Shown here in pieces: positions 47,561-56,111 of a stretch of 64,000 nucleotides of DNA (positions are counted from its first letter, which is position 1; every line of letters begins with the position of its first letter). Source of the stretch: Bradyrhizobium aeschynomenes (lineage in GTDB: Bacteria; Pseudomonadota; Alphaproteobacteria; Rhizobiales; Xanthobacteraceae). The stretch covers positions 372,001-436,000 of the forward strand of contig NZ_JABFDM010000002.1 in NCBI RefSeq assembly GCF_013178945.1, given 5' to 3'. The notes beneath the pieces were generated by a model. That model was not told the origin of the DNA, did not search any database, and saw only the letters and a list, made by a program, of their open reading frames with translations. Made by a program: the position numbers and the translations under genes.

Positions 47561-47734
47561 ATGTCAGAGTTGATCACCCAGCCGGACAAGCTGCGGGCGG
47601 ATGCTGCGGAATGCGCGCTGATCCGGGATCTCGCCACCGATCGTGACAAGCGCGAGCTGTTCGCGCGTCTTGCCGAACATCTGAGCACGCTGGCGGCCGA
47701 GGTCGAGCGCGCCGCCGATCTGAGCGAGCGCTGA
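47561..47734 (+). CDS. Small hypothetical helical protein
   Basis: 57 residues, acidic and probably alpha-helical (LRADAAECALIRDLATDRDK then LFARLAEHLSTLAAEVERAA). AGGGAAG lies seven bases before the ATG. Similar short helical proteins are common and unannotated in rhizobia. No known function; a possible stress promoter lies just upstream. Confidence 0.6.
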   Translation: MSELITQPDKLRADAAECALIRDLATDRDKRELFARLAEHLSTLAAEVERAADLSER

Positions 47735-47912
47735 CGTCGCAACTGGGCGCCTTCCGGCAGCACAGATATGACCGCGCATGCGTGGGCCCGCACGTCGTCG
47801 CGCTCGCTTCACGCAGCCACACAATCGCACGAATGGGCTCTGCTATGTGAGATCGCGCGCAGCATCCGATTCGCTGCGGCGACACGTCAATCTCTTTTCC
47901 GCGGATGCCATC

Positions 47913-48446
47913 TTGCAATCTTGTCTCCCCCGCCTCGCCTGCGTCGCGCTGTTGCTCGCGACGGCGCCTCCCGCCACCGCGCGCGACCTGATCGGCCGCG
48001 TCAGCATCGTCGATGGCGATACGCTGGACATCCGCGGCGAGCGCATCCGGCTGTGGGGCGTCGATGCGCCCGAAAGCGCGCAGCTGTGTCGCGGGCGCGA
48101 CCGCAAATTCTATCGCTGTGGCGCGCTGGCCGCCAACACGCTGGATGCGTTCACGCGCGGCAAGACCGCGCGCTGCGCACCTGTCGACGCCGATCGCTAC
48201 GGCCGCATCGTCGCGCGCTGCGCGGCCGGGGGCGCCGATCTCGGCCAGTTCCTGGTGTCGCGCGGGCTCGCGATCGAAGAGCCGCAATATTCCCATGGCG
48301 CCTATGCGCCCGACCAGCTCGCCGCGCGCCGCGGCAGCCGCGGCATCTGGTCCGGCCGCTTCATCGCGCCGCCGCTCTATCGCAGCTGCATGCATGCCGG
48401 CGGGACCACTTCGACGTGCTCGGACGATCCAGCGCCCCGGCGCTGA
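47913..48446 (+). CDS. Thermonuclease (SNase-like) family protein, secreted
   Basis: A staphylococcal-nuclease fold protein. Motifs: RVSIVDGDTLDIRGERIRLW, then GVDAPESAQL (catalytic Arg, Asp, Glu) and DRYGRIVARC (second Arg). A hydrophobic signal segment LACVALLLATAPPATA precedes the domain, so exported. No in-frame ATG near the signal peptide: TTG 47913 gives about 177 residues, while the frame opens at 47778. The start is therefore uncertain; the domain is not. Ends 81 bases before ddl on the same strand. Confidence 0.85.
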   Translation: MQSCLPRLACVALLLATAPPATARDLIGRVSIVDGDTLDIRGERIRLWGVDAPESAQLCRGRDRKFYRCGALAANTLDAFTRGKTARCAPVDADRYGRIVARCAAGGADLGQFLVSRGLAIEEPQYSHGAYAPDQLAARRGSRGIWSGRFIAPPLYRSCMHAGGTTSTCSDDPAPRR

Positions 48447-48527
48447 CGGCTTTCGCGTGAGGCGCGGTTGGAATTGCCACGCGCGGGCCCGGCGCGCTAC
48501 GGTCGCGTACCGCAAGGCCAGGACCTG

Positions 48528-49637
48528 ATGACGATGACAGAGACGAAAACGCGCGTGGCGATCCTGTTCGGAGGGCGCTCGGCCGAGCATGACGTCTCCC
48601 GGGCATCGGCCGCCAACATCTTCCGCTCGCTCGATGCGGGCCGCTACGCTGTCACCCTGATCGGCATCACGCCCGGCGGCCGCTGGGTGCTCGCCGACGC
48701 GGCCAATGACGCCACCTCGGCCGCATTGGCCGTGCCGGCGGACGGCCCTGACATCGTGCTGCTGCCTGCCGGCCAGGGCCGCGCGCTGGTCATCGACACC
48801 GGCGGCGCCGCGCCGCGCGAACTCGCCTTCGACGTGATCTTTCCGGTGCTGCATGGCCCGAATGGCGAGGACGGCACCGTTCAGGGCGCGCTCGAACTCG
48901 CCGATGTCGCCTATGTCGGCGGGCGCGTGCTCGGCTCGGCTGTTGCGATGGACAAGGACGCCGCCAAGCGGCTGCTGCGCGATGCCGGGCTGCCGATCGT
49001 GCCGTTCGTCACCATGACGGCGGCCGTGCCGGTGAGCTACGACGACGCCGCCCGCGCGGTGGGCGCGTCCGAGCTGTTCGTCAAGCCGGCCAATCTCGGC
49101 TCCTCCGTCGGCATCTCCAAGGCGCGCAACGCCGACGAATTCGATGCCGCCTGCAAGCTCGCGCTGCGCTTCGACCGCAAGATCCTGATCGAGCGCTGCA
49201 TCGCACCGGTGCGCGAGATCGAATGCGCCGTGCTGGAACGGCCCGATGGCGAGGTCAAGGCCTCCGAGCTCGGCGAGATCGTGCCCGCGGGCAGCCACGG
49301 CTTCTACTCCTACGAGGCGAAATACACCGACGCCAACGGCGCCTCGCTGCACGTCCCGGCGCAGGTCGAGCCGGCGCTCGCCGCGCGCATCCGCAAGATG
49401 GCGATCGAGACGTTCGGCGTGCTCTGCTGCGAGAGCCTCGCGCGTGTGGATTTCTTCGTCCGCGGCGATGAGGTCTACGTCAACGAGGTGAACACCCTGC
49501 CCGGCTTCACCAACATCAGCATGTACCCGAAGATGTGGGAGGCAACCGGCCTGCCGCAGCCCGCGCTGATGGACGAGCTGATCACCCACGCGCTGGCGCG
49601 GCATGCGCGGCTGCGGGAGTTGGCGTCGCAACGGTGA
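48528..49637 (+). CDS. ddl: D-alanine--D-alanine ligase
   Basis: 369-residue ATP-grasp enzyme that makes D-Ala-D-Ala for peptidoglycan. N-terminal ILFGGRSAEHDVSRASAANI and VIFPVLHGPNGEDGTVQGAL are diagnostic; the ATP-grasp Lys is in SELFVKPANLGSSVGISKA, and the metal/dipeptide site is in VYVNEVNTLPGFTNISMYP. This is the larger DdlA-type form. AGGA lies upstream of ATG 48528. Not in the mur cluster here, so possibly an additional ligase gene. Overlaps the next gene (TGATG). Confidence 0.95.
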   Translation: MTMTETKTRVAILFGGRSAEHDVSRASAANIFRSLDAGRYAVTLIGITPGGRWVLADAANDATSAALAVPADGPDIVLLPAGQGRALVIDTGGAAPRELAFDVIFPVLHGPNGEDGTVQGALELADVAYVGGRVLGSAVAMDKDAAKRLLRDAGLPIVPFVTMTAAVPVSYDDAARAVGASELFVKPANLGSSVGISKARNADEFDAACKLALRFDRKILIERCIAPVREIECAVLERPDGEVKASELGEIVPAGSHGFYSYEAKYTDANGASLHVPAQVEPALAARIRKMAIETFGVLCCESLARVDFFVRGDEVYVNEVNTLPGFTNISMYPKMWEATGLPQPALMDELITHALARHARLRELASQR

Positions 49638-50296
49638 TGAGCTCGACCGGCATTGCGATCATGCGCCGCTTACTCGTCGCGCGGTTTATGATCACCGCGC
49701 TCTGCCTGATCACCGCGGCGGCGGTTGCGCCTGCCCACGGCGATGACGAGGCCTCGCACATCGTGAAGCTCGAGAACCGCGATTTCGACGGCATCAATTT
49801 CAAGGGGCAAACCGAGTTCGAAATTCACGACCCGGACCTCTTGCCGAAGCAGCTCGTGAGAGCCATCGAGCAGACCGGCTGCCGCTACAAGAGCGAACTC
49901 AAATCGCGGCCGGTCCGCTTCCTTGCCATCCAACGGCGAAGGTTCGCGATTGTCCCATGCTTCGCCATGGTCGGGCGCACACAGATGTTCGATCTCGCGG
50001 ATCTCAGGCGGCCGCAGCTTCAGCTGTTCGCGATTGCTGCGCTGGATCGCGGCTTTATTACAGCCCCGGAGCCGGGCGTGATCGGCTGGAACAGCGAGAA
50101 GAACGTGTTCGAAGTTGAAATCCGTTCGGATTTGTGCGGCGATCCGGCCAGCCGCTACATTTATCGTCTCAGCCAATATGATTCAGGCCCGTCGCTGGTT
50201 CGCATCGACGTCCGGAAGGATGGCTGCCGGCAAGACGATGGCTGGGCCACGATCTGGGAGGCTCCCGCATGGCCGAAGCGGGAGGATCTGCGTTAG
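49637..50296 (+). CDS. Secreted hypothetical protein
   Basis: 219 residues with a Sec signal peptide (LLVARFMITALCLITAAAVA, cleavage near PAHG-DDEA). The mature part is about 180 residues with a few Cys (TGCRYKSE, IVPCFAMVG, SDLCGDPA, KDGCRQDDG), suggesting disulfides. No family recognised. The start overlaps the ddl stop by one base, so it is translationally coupled; an internal ATG at 49661 may be the true start because the signal peptide begins there. Confidence 0.7.
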   Translation: MSSTGIAIMRRLLVARFMITALCLITAAAVAPAHGDDEASHIVKLENRDFDGINFKGQTEFEIHDPDLLPKQLVRAIEQTGCRYKSELKSRPVRFLAIQRRRFAIVPCFAMVGRTQMFDLADLRRPQLQLFAIAALDRGFITAPEPGVIGWNSEKNVFEVEIRSDLCGDPASRYIYRLSQYDSGPSLVRIDVRKDGCRQDDGWATIWEAPAWPKREDLR

Positions 50297-50299
50297 CCT

Positions 50300-50376
50300 G
50301 CAGGGTCGGCCAAGGCGCAGCCGTGCCATCTCGTCGCGATTGGCTCGTCATGGCGCCGGGCCCGCCATCTCGCGGC
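50300..50376. repeat. Dispersed repeat, family C (diverged)
   Basis: AGGGTCGGCCAAGGCGCAGC through GGCGCCGGGCCCGCCATCTC. It matches the family layout with several changes and follows the secreted-protein gene within a few bases. Confidence 0.6.
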
Positions 50377-50498
50377 GCAGGCCGCCCTGCCCCATAGCGC
50401 GAAACACGACAGCCGTCATGCCGCGGCACACCCATCCGACATATGCCTGCCATACGGCACGGATAGCAGTCGCACGAACAGCCTTGACGGGGAGCACC

Positions 50499-50705
50499 AT
50501 GGCCGACAACGACCTCGACGTTTACCTGACCGCGCGCAACGTGCTGGTCGAACTGCGCCTGAATTTGGCCAAGGCCGTTGCGGCCGGCTACAAGCAGGGC
50601 GAAACGGAAACTGCGGTGAAGAGTCTCATCGAGGTTCAGCAGGCGATCGACGTGATCGACCACGCGAGCGAGGAACTCGACGAGGCCGAGCACGACGAGG
50701 ACTGA
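50499..50705 (+). CDS. Small acidic hypothetical protein
   Basis: 68 residues, helical and acidic (VYLTARNVLVELRLNLAKAV, then a C-terminus DEAEHDED). GGGGAG lies four to five bases before the ATG. No known family. Stands between two family-C repeats and is convergent with the esterase gene. Confidence 0.6.
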   Translation: MADNDLDVYLTARNVLVELRLNLAKAVAAGYKQGETETAVKSLIEVQQAIDVIDHASEELDEAEHDED

Positions 50706-50799
50706 AGCGCGGCGGCGCGGCGCGGCCGTGCCTCGCTTCCTCGTCCTTCCTCAGGGCGGACACGATCCATGAAATCTCATGCGTGGAGATCTAGCCCGT

Positions 50800-50876
50800 C
50801 GGGTGGGCAAACGCGCAGCCGTGTCCTCGCATCCCGCGAGGCTCGCCATGGCGCCGTGCCCACCATCTCGCCGCCG
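50800..50876. repeat. Dispersed repeat, family C
   Basis: CGGGTGGGCAAACGCGCAGC through GGCGCCGTGCCCACCATCTC. It lies just beyond the esterase stop codon (minus strand), where its hairpin could serve as a 3' structure for that transcript. Confidence 0.75.
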
Positions 50877-50887
50877 GACGCGCCGCC

Positions 50888-52171
50888 CTAGACCGCGCGC
50901 ATCTGCGCGAGGAAGAACCGCAACATCTCGCGCGTCGCATCCGGGCCCTTCGGATCGGTGTAGGACCCGGCCGGACTGCCGCCCGACCAGGCGTGAGCAG
51001 CGCCGTGAATGGTCCAGTGCTCCGCCGTCACCCGCCCATCGGCCCCGGTCAGAATCGTCCGCGTATAGCCATGGCCGCCGGGCACCTGCCCGCGCGCCAC
51101 CGATTGCGTCCCGTCCGTGGCGGCAGCTGACTGCGCAACGATGCGGTCGCCATTGGCGGGATGCACGGTTGTGTCGCGATCGCCATGGAAGACGATGATC
51201 GGCACGGCCGATTTGCGATCATCACGATGGCTCGCGCCTGTCCCCTGCCGCATGGCCATCATCGCCGAGGGGAGATCGCGCGCGGCCCCGCAGGCCAGCC
51301 CGGAATGGACGCCTGCCGCGGCGTAGAGATCGGGATGGGTCGCCGCCATGATGGCGGCGGCGGCGCCTCCGGCCGACAGGCCGGCGACATAGACCCGCCC
51401 GGGATCGATCGCATGATCGCGCATCACCTGGCGCGTGATGCCCGCGATCAGCGACGGCTCGCCACCGTCGCGCTGCTGGTCGCCGCTGCGAAACCAGTTC
51501 CAGCATTTCGACTGATTGGCGCCGCTCGGCTGCTCGGGATAGACCACGAAGCAGCTTTGCTCCTCGGCGAGGAAGTTCATCCGCGTGCCCGCCGCGAAAT
51601 CGTCCGGCGATTGCGTGCAGCCATGCAGCATGACGACGAGCGGACGCAGGCCTCCTTCGGCACGGCTCGGGATCAGCAGCTTGTAGTCGCGGCGTCCCGC
51701 GGCATTGCTGTAGCTGCCGCGCACGAAGCTGGCCGCGTCCGGGGTGGTGTCCTTCGGCGACGGCGCGCGCAGGTGCGGACCGCGCAAGCCGAACCCCGGC
51801 CATTCGCCGAGAGCGTCACGCCGAGAGGATCGCTGACCTGCCCAGGCGGGCTTGCCATCGACGAAGTTCGCCTGAACACGCCCCGCTTGAGCAGTCTTCG
51901 CTGGAGCAGCCTTGGCTCGAGTGGTTTTCGGATGGGAAGGCCTCGCCTGCGTCGCGGCGGACGCCGCGGACGGCCGCTCGCGGATGCGCGTCGCTTTGCC
52001 CTCGATGGTCGGCGGCGACAGCCGCGCGGGCGCGGACTGCGCTGGACCGGCGGAGGCCTCAGCCGGCGCGCTGTCGCCGCGCAACATGCGTTGTAGCAGC
52101 GCCGTGGCCTCGACCAGCTGGCCGGCCCGCGTCAGGCGCGTCGCTTCGCGCATGATCTCCTGGTTCAACAT
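50888..52171 (-). CDS. PHB depolymerase family esterase
   Basis: 427 residues. The C-terminal 300 residues are an alpha/beta-hydrolase of the LpqC/PHB-depolymerase type: oxyanion strand VVMLHGCTQSPDDFAAGTRM, nucleophile elbow AGLSAGGAAAAIMAATHPDL, VFHGDRDTTVHPANGD (Asp region) and a C-terminal HAWSGG (His). The N-terminal 120 residues are an Ala/Pro/Lys/Thr-rich linker with a helix at the start (MREATRLTRAGQLVEATALL), not a signal peptide, so probably cytoplasmic. Four bases downstream of a CopG regulator in one operon. Real substrate may be a short polyester or ester. Confidence 0.88.
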   Translation of the reverse strand: MLNQEIMREATRLTRAGQLVEATALLQRMLRGDSAPAEASAGPAQSAPARLSPPTIEGKATRIRERPSAASAATQARPSHPKTTRAKAAPAKTAQAGRVQANFVDGKPAWAGQRSSRRDALGEWPGFGLRGPHLRAPSPKDTTPDAASFVRGSYSNAAGRRDYKLLIPSRAEGGLRPLVVMLHGCTQSPDDFAAGTRMNFLAEEQSCFVVYPEQPSGANQSKCWNWFRSGDQQRDGGEPSLIAGITRQVMRDHAIDPGRVYVAGLSAGGAAAAIMAATHPDLYAAAGVHSGLACGAARDLPSAMMAMRQGTGASHRDDRKSAVPIIVFHGDRDTTVHPANGDRIVAQSAAATDGTQSVARGQVPGGHGYTRTILTGADGRVTAEHWTIHGAAHAWSGGSPAGSYTDPKGPDATREMLRFFLAQMRAV

Positions 52172-52175
52172 CTTG

Positions 52176-52616
52176 CTACCTCATTCTGTCGGCGAGAGCG
52201 GCCTTGACCGCGGCGGTGGCGTGGAGGGCACCCAGCACGGAGACCGAGGCGATGGTGGCCCGGGCAAGTTCGGGCGTGACATCCGAGGCGATGGTGGCGA
52301 GCCCCAGCACGTTGATCTGCAGCATCTGCCGGGCGCGCTGCGCCGCTTCGAGATCGGCGCGGCTGTAACTCCGCAGGCCGAGGTCCAGGCTGTGGCGCAC
52401 GGTCGACTGCTTGACCACGTCAGCGTGCCGGTCGAGCTGGTTGCGGATCGCGGTGCGGATGAAATCGGCGCGGTTGGAATAGAACCCCTCCTGCACCATC
52501 AGGTCGATCTGGCCGAGATCGACAAAGCCGAGATTGACCGTGATCTTTTCGCTGTCGGGGCCTTTGGCGCGGAGCTGGTGGACGTTGTCGGGCATCGGCG
52601 GATCCATGATGACCAT
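52176..52616 (-). CDS. CopG/ribbon-helix-helix family regulator
   Basis: 146 residues. After a 20-residue lead, the ribbon-helix-helix is EKITVNLGFVDLGQIDLMVQ followed by EGFYSNRADFIRTAIRNQLD (about 24-62). The C-terminal half (LQINVLGLATIASDVTPELA) is a helical extension. It precedes the PHB-depolymerase-like gene by four bases, so it likely controls that operon by autoregulation. The start is uncertain between 52616 and 52607. Confidence 0.85.
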   Translation of the reverse strand: MVIMDPPMPDNVHQLRAKGPDSEKITVNLGFVDLGQIDLMVQEGFYSNRADFIRTAIRNQLDRHADVVKQSTVRHSLDLGLRSYSRADLEAAQRARQMLQINVLGLATIASDVTPELARATIASVSVLGALHATAAVKAALADRMR

Positions 52617-52693
52617 CCAATGGGATGGCCTATGGATGGGATATGGATGCCGCTAGACTGTATTCAAGTGCTGGCCGCAGGTTCCGCCACACC

Positions 52694-52966
52694 TCAAACC
52701 AGGGTTGCGACCTCATAGATCAGCACGGCCGCGCCGAGACAGCGGCGCCACGGGTTCACGCCGCGCGCCATCTCGTCGACCGCCCAGATGACGAGACCGG
52801 CCTTGACCAGACTGTCGAGATTGGCGCCTGTCCGCCCCGGAGGATGCCAGACCCAGCTCAGCACGGCGGCCGCCAGCACGACCCACAACGCCGGGTTCGG
52901 CATCTGCGCGATCGTGATCTCGCCGGTGACGCGATTGCGGAAGAACCAGTTCACAAATCGCGACAT
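52694..52966 (-). CDS. Hypothetical membrane protein
   Basis: 90 residues with two hydrophobic helices (ALWVVLAAAVLSWVWH and SLVKAGLVIWAVDEMARGVN-adjacent, plus RRCLGAAVLIYEVATLV). The start is placed at MSRFVNWFFRNR (52966); an 11-residue extension is possible. The N-terminus RNRVTGEITIAQMPN is hydrophilic. I recognise no family, though similar short two-helix proteins occur in rhizobia. Confidence 0.6.
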   Translation of the reverse strand: MSRFVNWFFRNRVTGEITIAQMPNPALWVVLAAAVLSWVWHPPGRTGANLDSLVKAGLVIWAVDEMARGVNPWRRCLGAAVLIYEVATLV

Positions 52967-53021
52967 CCCAGCACCGGCATTCGTTGTCGAAGGGCTCACA
53001 GGGTCGACGCCCCGCCGCGCC

Positions 53022-53435
53022 TCATGTTCCGGGCCGCTGTGGTCTTGCGGCCGCCTCGCGCGGCGCGAGCCGTCCGAGGCCGCGGGAGAGAAACGGTCGA
53101 ATGGGGAGAAACAGCCGGTAGCCCAGCTCCAGCACGGTCAGCGCGCCCGGCAGCGACGCCACCCGCGCCGCCCAGCGCCAGCGCGGCAGGCGGCGCCAGA
53201 CCTCGACAAACGCCGCGGCGCCTGACAGCAGGCGCCCGTCAGCGGCGCGCACGTGGAACCTTGCCATTGCCTGCTGCCGGGTCAGTCCCTCCGGAGCTTC
53301 GGCGTCCGTCTTCGAGACGTCGACGAAGCACAGTGCACCCGCCTGATCCGTGCGGCCGTAGTAACCGATCTCCGCCCGGCACAGCGGGCAGGAGCCGTCG
53401 AAATAGACGGTCGATTGTGCAGGCTCTGACGCCAT
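53022..53435 (-). CDS. DCC-family thiol-disulfide oxidoreductase-like protein (DUF393)
   Basis: 137 residues. The defining motif DGSCPLCRAEIGYY (Cys-Pro-Leu-Cys, thioredoxin-like) lies near residues 13-26, followed by the family's FVDVSKTDA and ARFHVRAADGRLLSGAAAFV. Cytoplasmic, redox role assumed from family. The start is ATG 53435 with GGAG six bases upstream. A longer frame to 53576 is not needed. Confidence 0.9.
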   Translation of the reverse strand: MASEPAQSTVYFDGSCPLCRAEIGYYGRTDQAGALCFVDVSKTDAEAPEGLTRQQAMARFHVRAADGRLLSGAAAFVEVWRRLPRWRWAARVASLPGALTVLELGYRLFLPIRPFLSRGLGRLAPREAAARPQRPGT

Positions 53436-53592
53436 GCGGATCTCCAAGACACCGACTCCGGTCCCGGAGGCTAAACGCCTACGCGAGCGTTTTGGGTCTG
53501 TGGCACTTTGAATTTCAGTGGGAGGACGCCAACTGACACGACAATTGCATTCGTAGAATGCGTCCACAACAACCACGGCGAATTTGTTACTC

Positions 53593-53678
53593 CGTCATGG
53601 CCGGGCCTGTCCCGGCCATCCACGTCGTCCGGTGCACTCCGACGGACGTGGATGCCCGGGACAAGCCCGGGCATGACG
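53593..53678. repeat. Dispersed inverted repeat, family E-like
   Basis: CGTCATGGCCGGGCCTGTCC ... against ... GACAAGCCCGGGCATGACG, with inner arms CACGTCGTCCG and CGGACGTGG. It sits in the 330-base gap 53436-53765, which otherwise shows no gene. Confidence 0.8.
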
Positions 53679-53765
53679 ACGTGGAAACAATCTGGCCCGA
53701 CACATAGACCACCGCACGCGACAGGACTCTCGTGACAATCGAGACCTATCACGGCAGCCATCACC

Positions 53766-54179
53766 TCACCGCGGCGGCATCTTGTCGAACCTCGGCAGCG
53801 CCGGATCGAGATGATCCCAGGCGTATCCAGCCGCGGTCCAGGACACCAGTTGCGGCCGGTAGCGGCTGGGATCGTCCAGGCTCGCCGGTGTCACGATGAA
53901 CACATCAGGCATCGCCGGAAACGTCAGGTGCATCGACGAGCCGCAGGTCGGACAGAAGGCGCGCCGCTTCACGGTGCCGCCGTCGCCTGTCGTCTCCCAG
54001 TGCGACACTTCGCCGTCGACCTTCACCTCCGCCGCGACGAAGGTGAGGTGCGACTGATGACCGGTGCCGCTGTCGCGCTGGCATTGCCGGCACTGGCAGT
54101 CCAGCATCACCGCCGGCTCGCCCGTAATCACATAGCGCACCGCGCCGCAGGCGCAGCCGCCCGCATAGACGTTTGTCAT
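53766..54179 (-). CDS. GFA family protein (CENP-V/Gfa domain)
   Basis: 137 residues. The Gfa zinc-binding cysteines are complete: YAGGCACGAVRYVI, LDCQCRQCQRDSGTGHQS and RAFCPTCGSSMHLTFP. These proteins bind zinc and sometimes glutathione; the formaldehyde-activating activity of the founding member is not assured. GGAGA lies upstream of the ATG. Downstream of an SRPBCC gene in an ArsR-led operon. Confidence 0.92.
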   Translation of the reverse strand: MTNVYAGGCACGAVRYVITGEPAVMLDCQCRQCQRDSGTGHQSHLTFVAAEVKVDGEVSHWETTGDGGTVKRRAFCPTCGSSMHLTFPAMPDVFIVTPASLDDPSRYRPQLVSWTAAGYAWDHLDPALPRFDKMPPR

Positions 54180-54196
54180 GTGAGTTCTCCGTTGCT

Positions 54197-54676
54197 TCAA
54201 TGCGGCCGCTGCCGCGATATCTCGTCGGTGACGAGCTGATCGAGCTTCTTGACCACCGTCTTCCAGCCCTCGCCCATCTTGCGATACGCGGTCTCGTTGG
54301 CCGGCAGCACGAAGCCGGAATGGACGAGGCGCAGGCGCGTGCCCTGGTCCGCTCTTGCAAGGCTGAAGGTGACCACGGTCTCCAGCGGCGCGCCGTAGCC
54401 GACATTGCCGGCATGGCCGCCGTTCCAGGCGTAGGACAGCCGCTCGTTCGGCACGACCTCCAGCACCTCGCAATGAATGGTGCCGTCCCATTCGCCGGCC
54501 GGCGTGGTCTGGAAGGTGAAGCGCGTGCCTACCACAGCTTCAAATCCCTTCGGCGCCATCAGCCAGCGGCCGATCAGTTCGCCATTGGTCAGTACCTTCC
54601 AGATGACCTCAGGCGCATGCGGGAAGATCTCCTCCACCACGATGGCCTGCATGTCCGGCTTCACGGTTTGATTCAT
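54197..54676 (-). CDS. SRPBCC/AHSA1-family protein
   Basis: 159 residues with the AHSA1 pattern: EIFPHAPEVIWKVLTNGELI, WLMAPKGFEAVVGTRFTFQT, CEVLEVVPNERLSYAW and the C-terminal helix GEGWKTVVKKLDQLV. START-like fold, lipid or hydrophobic ligand cavity. The start overlaps the ArsR stop by four bases. This ArsR-SRPBCC pairing is a common operon; function is usually unknown. Confidence 0.92.
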   Translation of the reverse strand: MNQTVKPDMQAIVVEEIFPHAPEVIWKVLTNGELIGRWLMAPKGFEAVVGTRFTFQTTPAGEWDGTIHCEVLEVVPNERLSYAWNGGHAGNVGYGAPLETVVTFSLARADQGTRLRLVHSGFVLPANETAYRKMGEGWKTVVKKLDQLVTDEISRQRPH

Positions 54677-55002
54677 GGGTCGATGTCCTTCAGCAGTTGT
54701 CTCAGATCGGCGAAGCGGTCGCGCCAGAACGCGCCGTAATGGCTCATCCAGTCGGCCAGCGGCTCCAGGCCGCGCGGCTCGGCGCGGTAGTAGACCTTGC
54801 GCCCCTCCGGGCGCTCGCAGACCAGGCCGGCCTGCTTCAGGGCTTTCAGATGCTGCGAGATGGCGCCCTGCGTGACGCTGCTGCCGCGGGTCAGCTCGAC
54901 CACGGTGATCTCGTCGGATTGAACGATGCGCTCGAACACGGCGCGCCGGGTGGGATCGGCCAAGGCGCGCATGACGGACGTGACGGTATCGGGCTGGATC
55001 AT
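54673..55002 (-). CDS. ArsR family transcriptional regulator
   Basis: 109 residues with the winged helix: MRALADPTRRAVFERIVQS, VTQGAISQHLKALKQAGLVC and ERPEGRKVYYRAEP. No ArsR-type metal-binding CxC motif is visible, so it probably belongs to the non-metal group that travels with SRPBCC genes. First of three co-directional genes. The upstream DNA contains an AT-rich stretch with repeated ACTAAT (ATTCACTAATGAATTAGT and ACACTAATCAT), possibly its operator. Confidence 0.92.
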   Translation of the reverse strand: MIQPDTVTSVMRALADPTRRAVFERIVQSDEITVVELTRGSSVTQGAISQHLKALKQAGLVCERPEGRKVYYRAEPRGLEPLADWMSHYGAFWRDRFADLRQLLKDIDP

Positions 55003-55127
55003 GCAAAAACAATAGTATTCACTAATGAATTAGTCAACACTAATCATTCTGGGGCCTCGCGACCATGTTTGCGTCCGGCTCTCCTCGGCGGCCTACACCG
55101 CCCGAAAATCCGAATCTTTTCGCTTCC

Positions 55128-55525
55128 GTTTTTCAGAAGGAAATGCTATGTTGCGCCATCCCGCCTCACTTGAGGGGCGCATCGCGATCGTCACGAGCGT
55201 GGAGTGCGGGATGCGGTGGGCGTGTCGGGTTGCAGCGTGAGCGATCATGCCGACGAACGATCCGATGCGCACGGCGAAATCGTGTGGTCCTGGTCTCCCG
55301 GTGCTGAGACCAAGTCTGCGTCGCAAAGTCTGGACGAGCGCGCTAGGCGACGGGGTCAAAAGCCGGTCCCCGGGGAGATCACGTATAAGCCGTAGAGCCA
55401 TCGCGCGGGGAAGGCCGGATGATCCGGCCCGTACCTGTGGTGACTGCCGCCTGCTTTTTTGTTGCAGGCGGGCCATGGGTGCGACCGGCACCCGGCCTTC
55501 CCCGCGCCCTCATTGTTCCGGGGGC
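55128..55525 (+). repeat. Dispersed 380-400-bp repeat, family A (copy 2)
   Basis: Matches 15358-15735 in inverse orientation. It contains TTTTTCAGAA near its left end, CGAAATCGTGTGGTCCTGG near 55276, GGCCGGATGATCCGGCC as a small hairpin near 55410, and the GCCTGC...GCAGGC hairpin with a T-rich loop near 55450. I know this family as a common repeat of Bradyrhizobium, often mis-called as short proteins. The gap 55003-56111 is this element plus a tandem duplication; no gene is supported. Confidence 0.85.
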
Positions 55526-55591
55526 GATGAGACGAGCAACACTCGGACGCGACAGCGGGTGCGAGGATGAGATGCCGTGGCTACGAACTCC

Positions 55592-55985
55592 CTCGTCGTC
55601 CAGGGCAAGCGACGACGCGACAGCGGCGGCGCGGCGCCCACCCGGGACCCAGACTCCGCGGCGGTCGTGTGAGGCACGATGGAGCTGCCAGCCTTTGCGC
55701 AACAAATTCCGCCGGTGGTTATGGATCCCGGCGTGCGCGGGATGACACCGCGTGTGTGGCGAACAGCTTACGTTTTTCCGAGAGAAATCAGCTCGCGCCT
55801 CACCCACCGTCGTCGTCCCGGGCAAGCCGCGCCGACGCGGCAGCGGCGGCGCGGCGCCGACCCGGGACCCAGACTCCGCGACAGTGGTGTGGGGCACGAT
55901 GGAGCAGCCAATCGTCGCGCCAATATCCGACGGTGGCTATGGATCCCGGCGTGCGCCGGGATGACACTGATCGTGTGGCGGCCAG
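55592..55985. repeat. Two tandem direct copies of a repeat unit of about 175 bases
   Basis: Unit 1 (55592-55766) and unit 2 (55811-55985) share CAGCGGCGGCGCGGCGCC, CCCGGGACCCAGACTCCGCG, GGCACGATGGAGC and TATGGATCCCGGCGTGCG, offset by 219-220 bases. Each contains a family-E-like GGATCCCGGCGTGCG(CC)GGGATGAC hairpin. It precedes murI. Confidence 0.75.
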
Positions 55986-56111
55986 CGCGGCTCACGGATA
56001 CATGTTTGAACCTTCGCTCCCGCCACCGGAACACACCGAGACGCCCTACTCCCGCCAAATCCCGCAGAAAAACCGACTGAACCGCCCTCCCCGATCCGGT
56101 ACACTCGCGAC

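Noticed and set aside
47574..49631. A 685-codon open frame on the minus strand
   Set aside because: Antisense to the thermonuclease and ddl genes, shadow composition, no motif.
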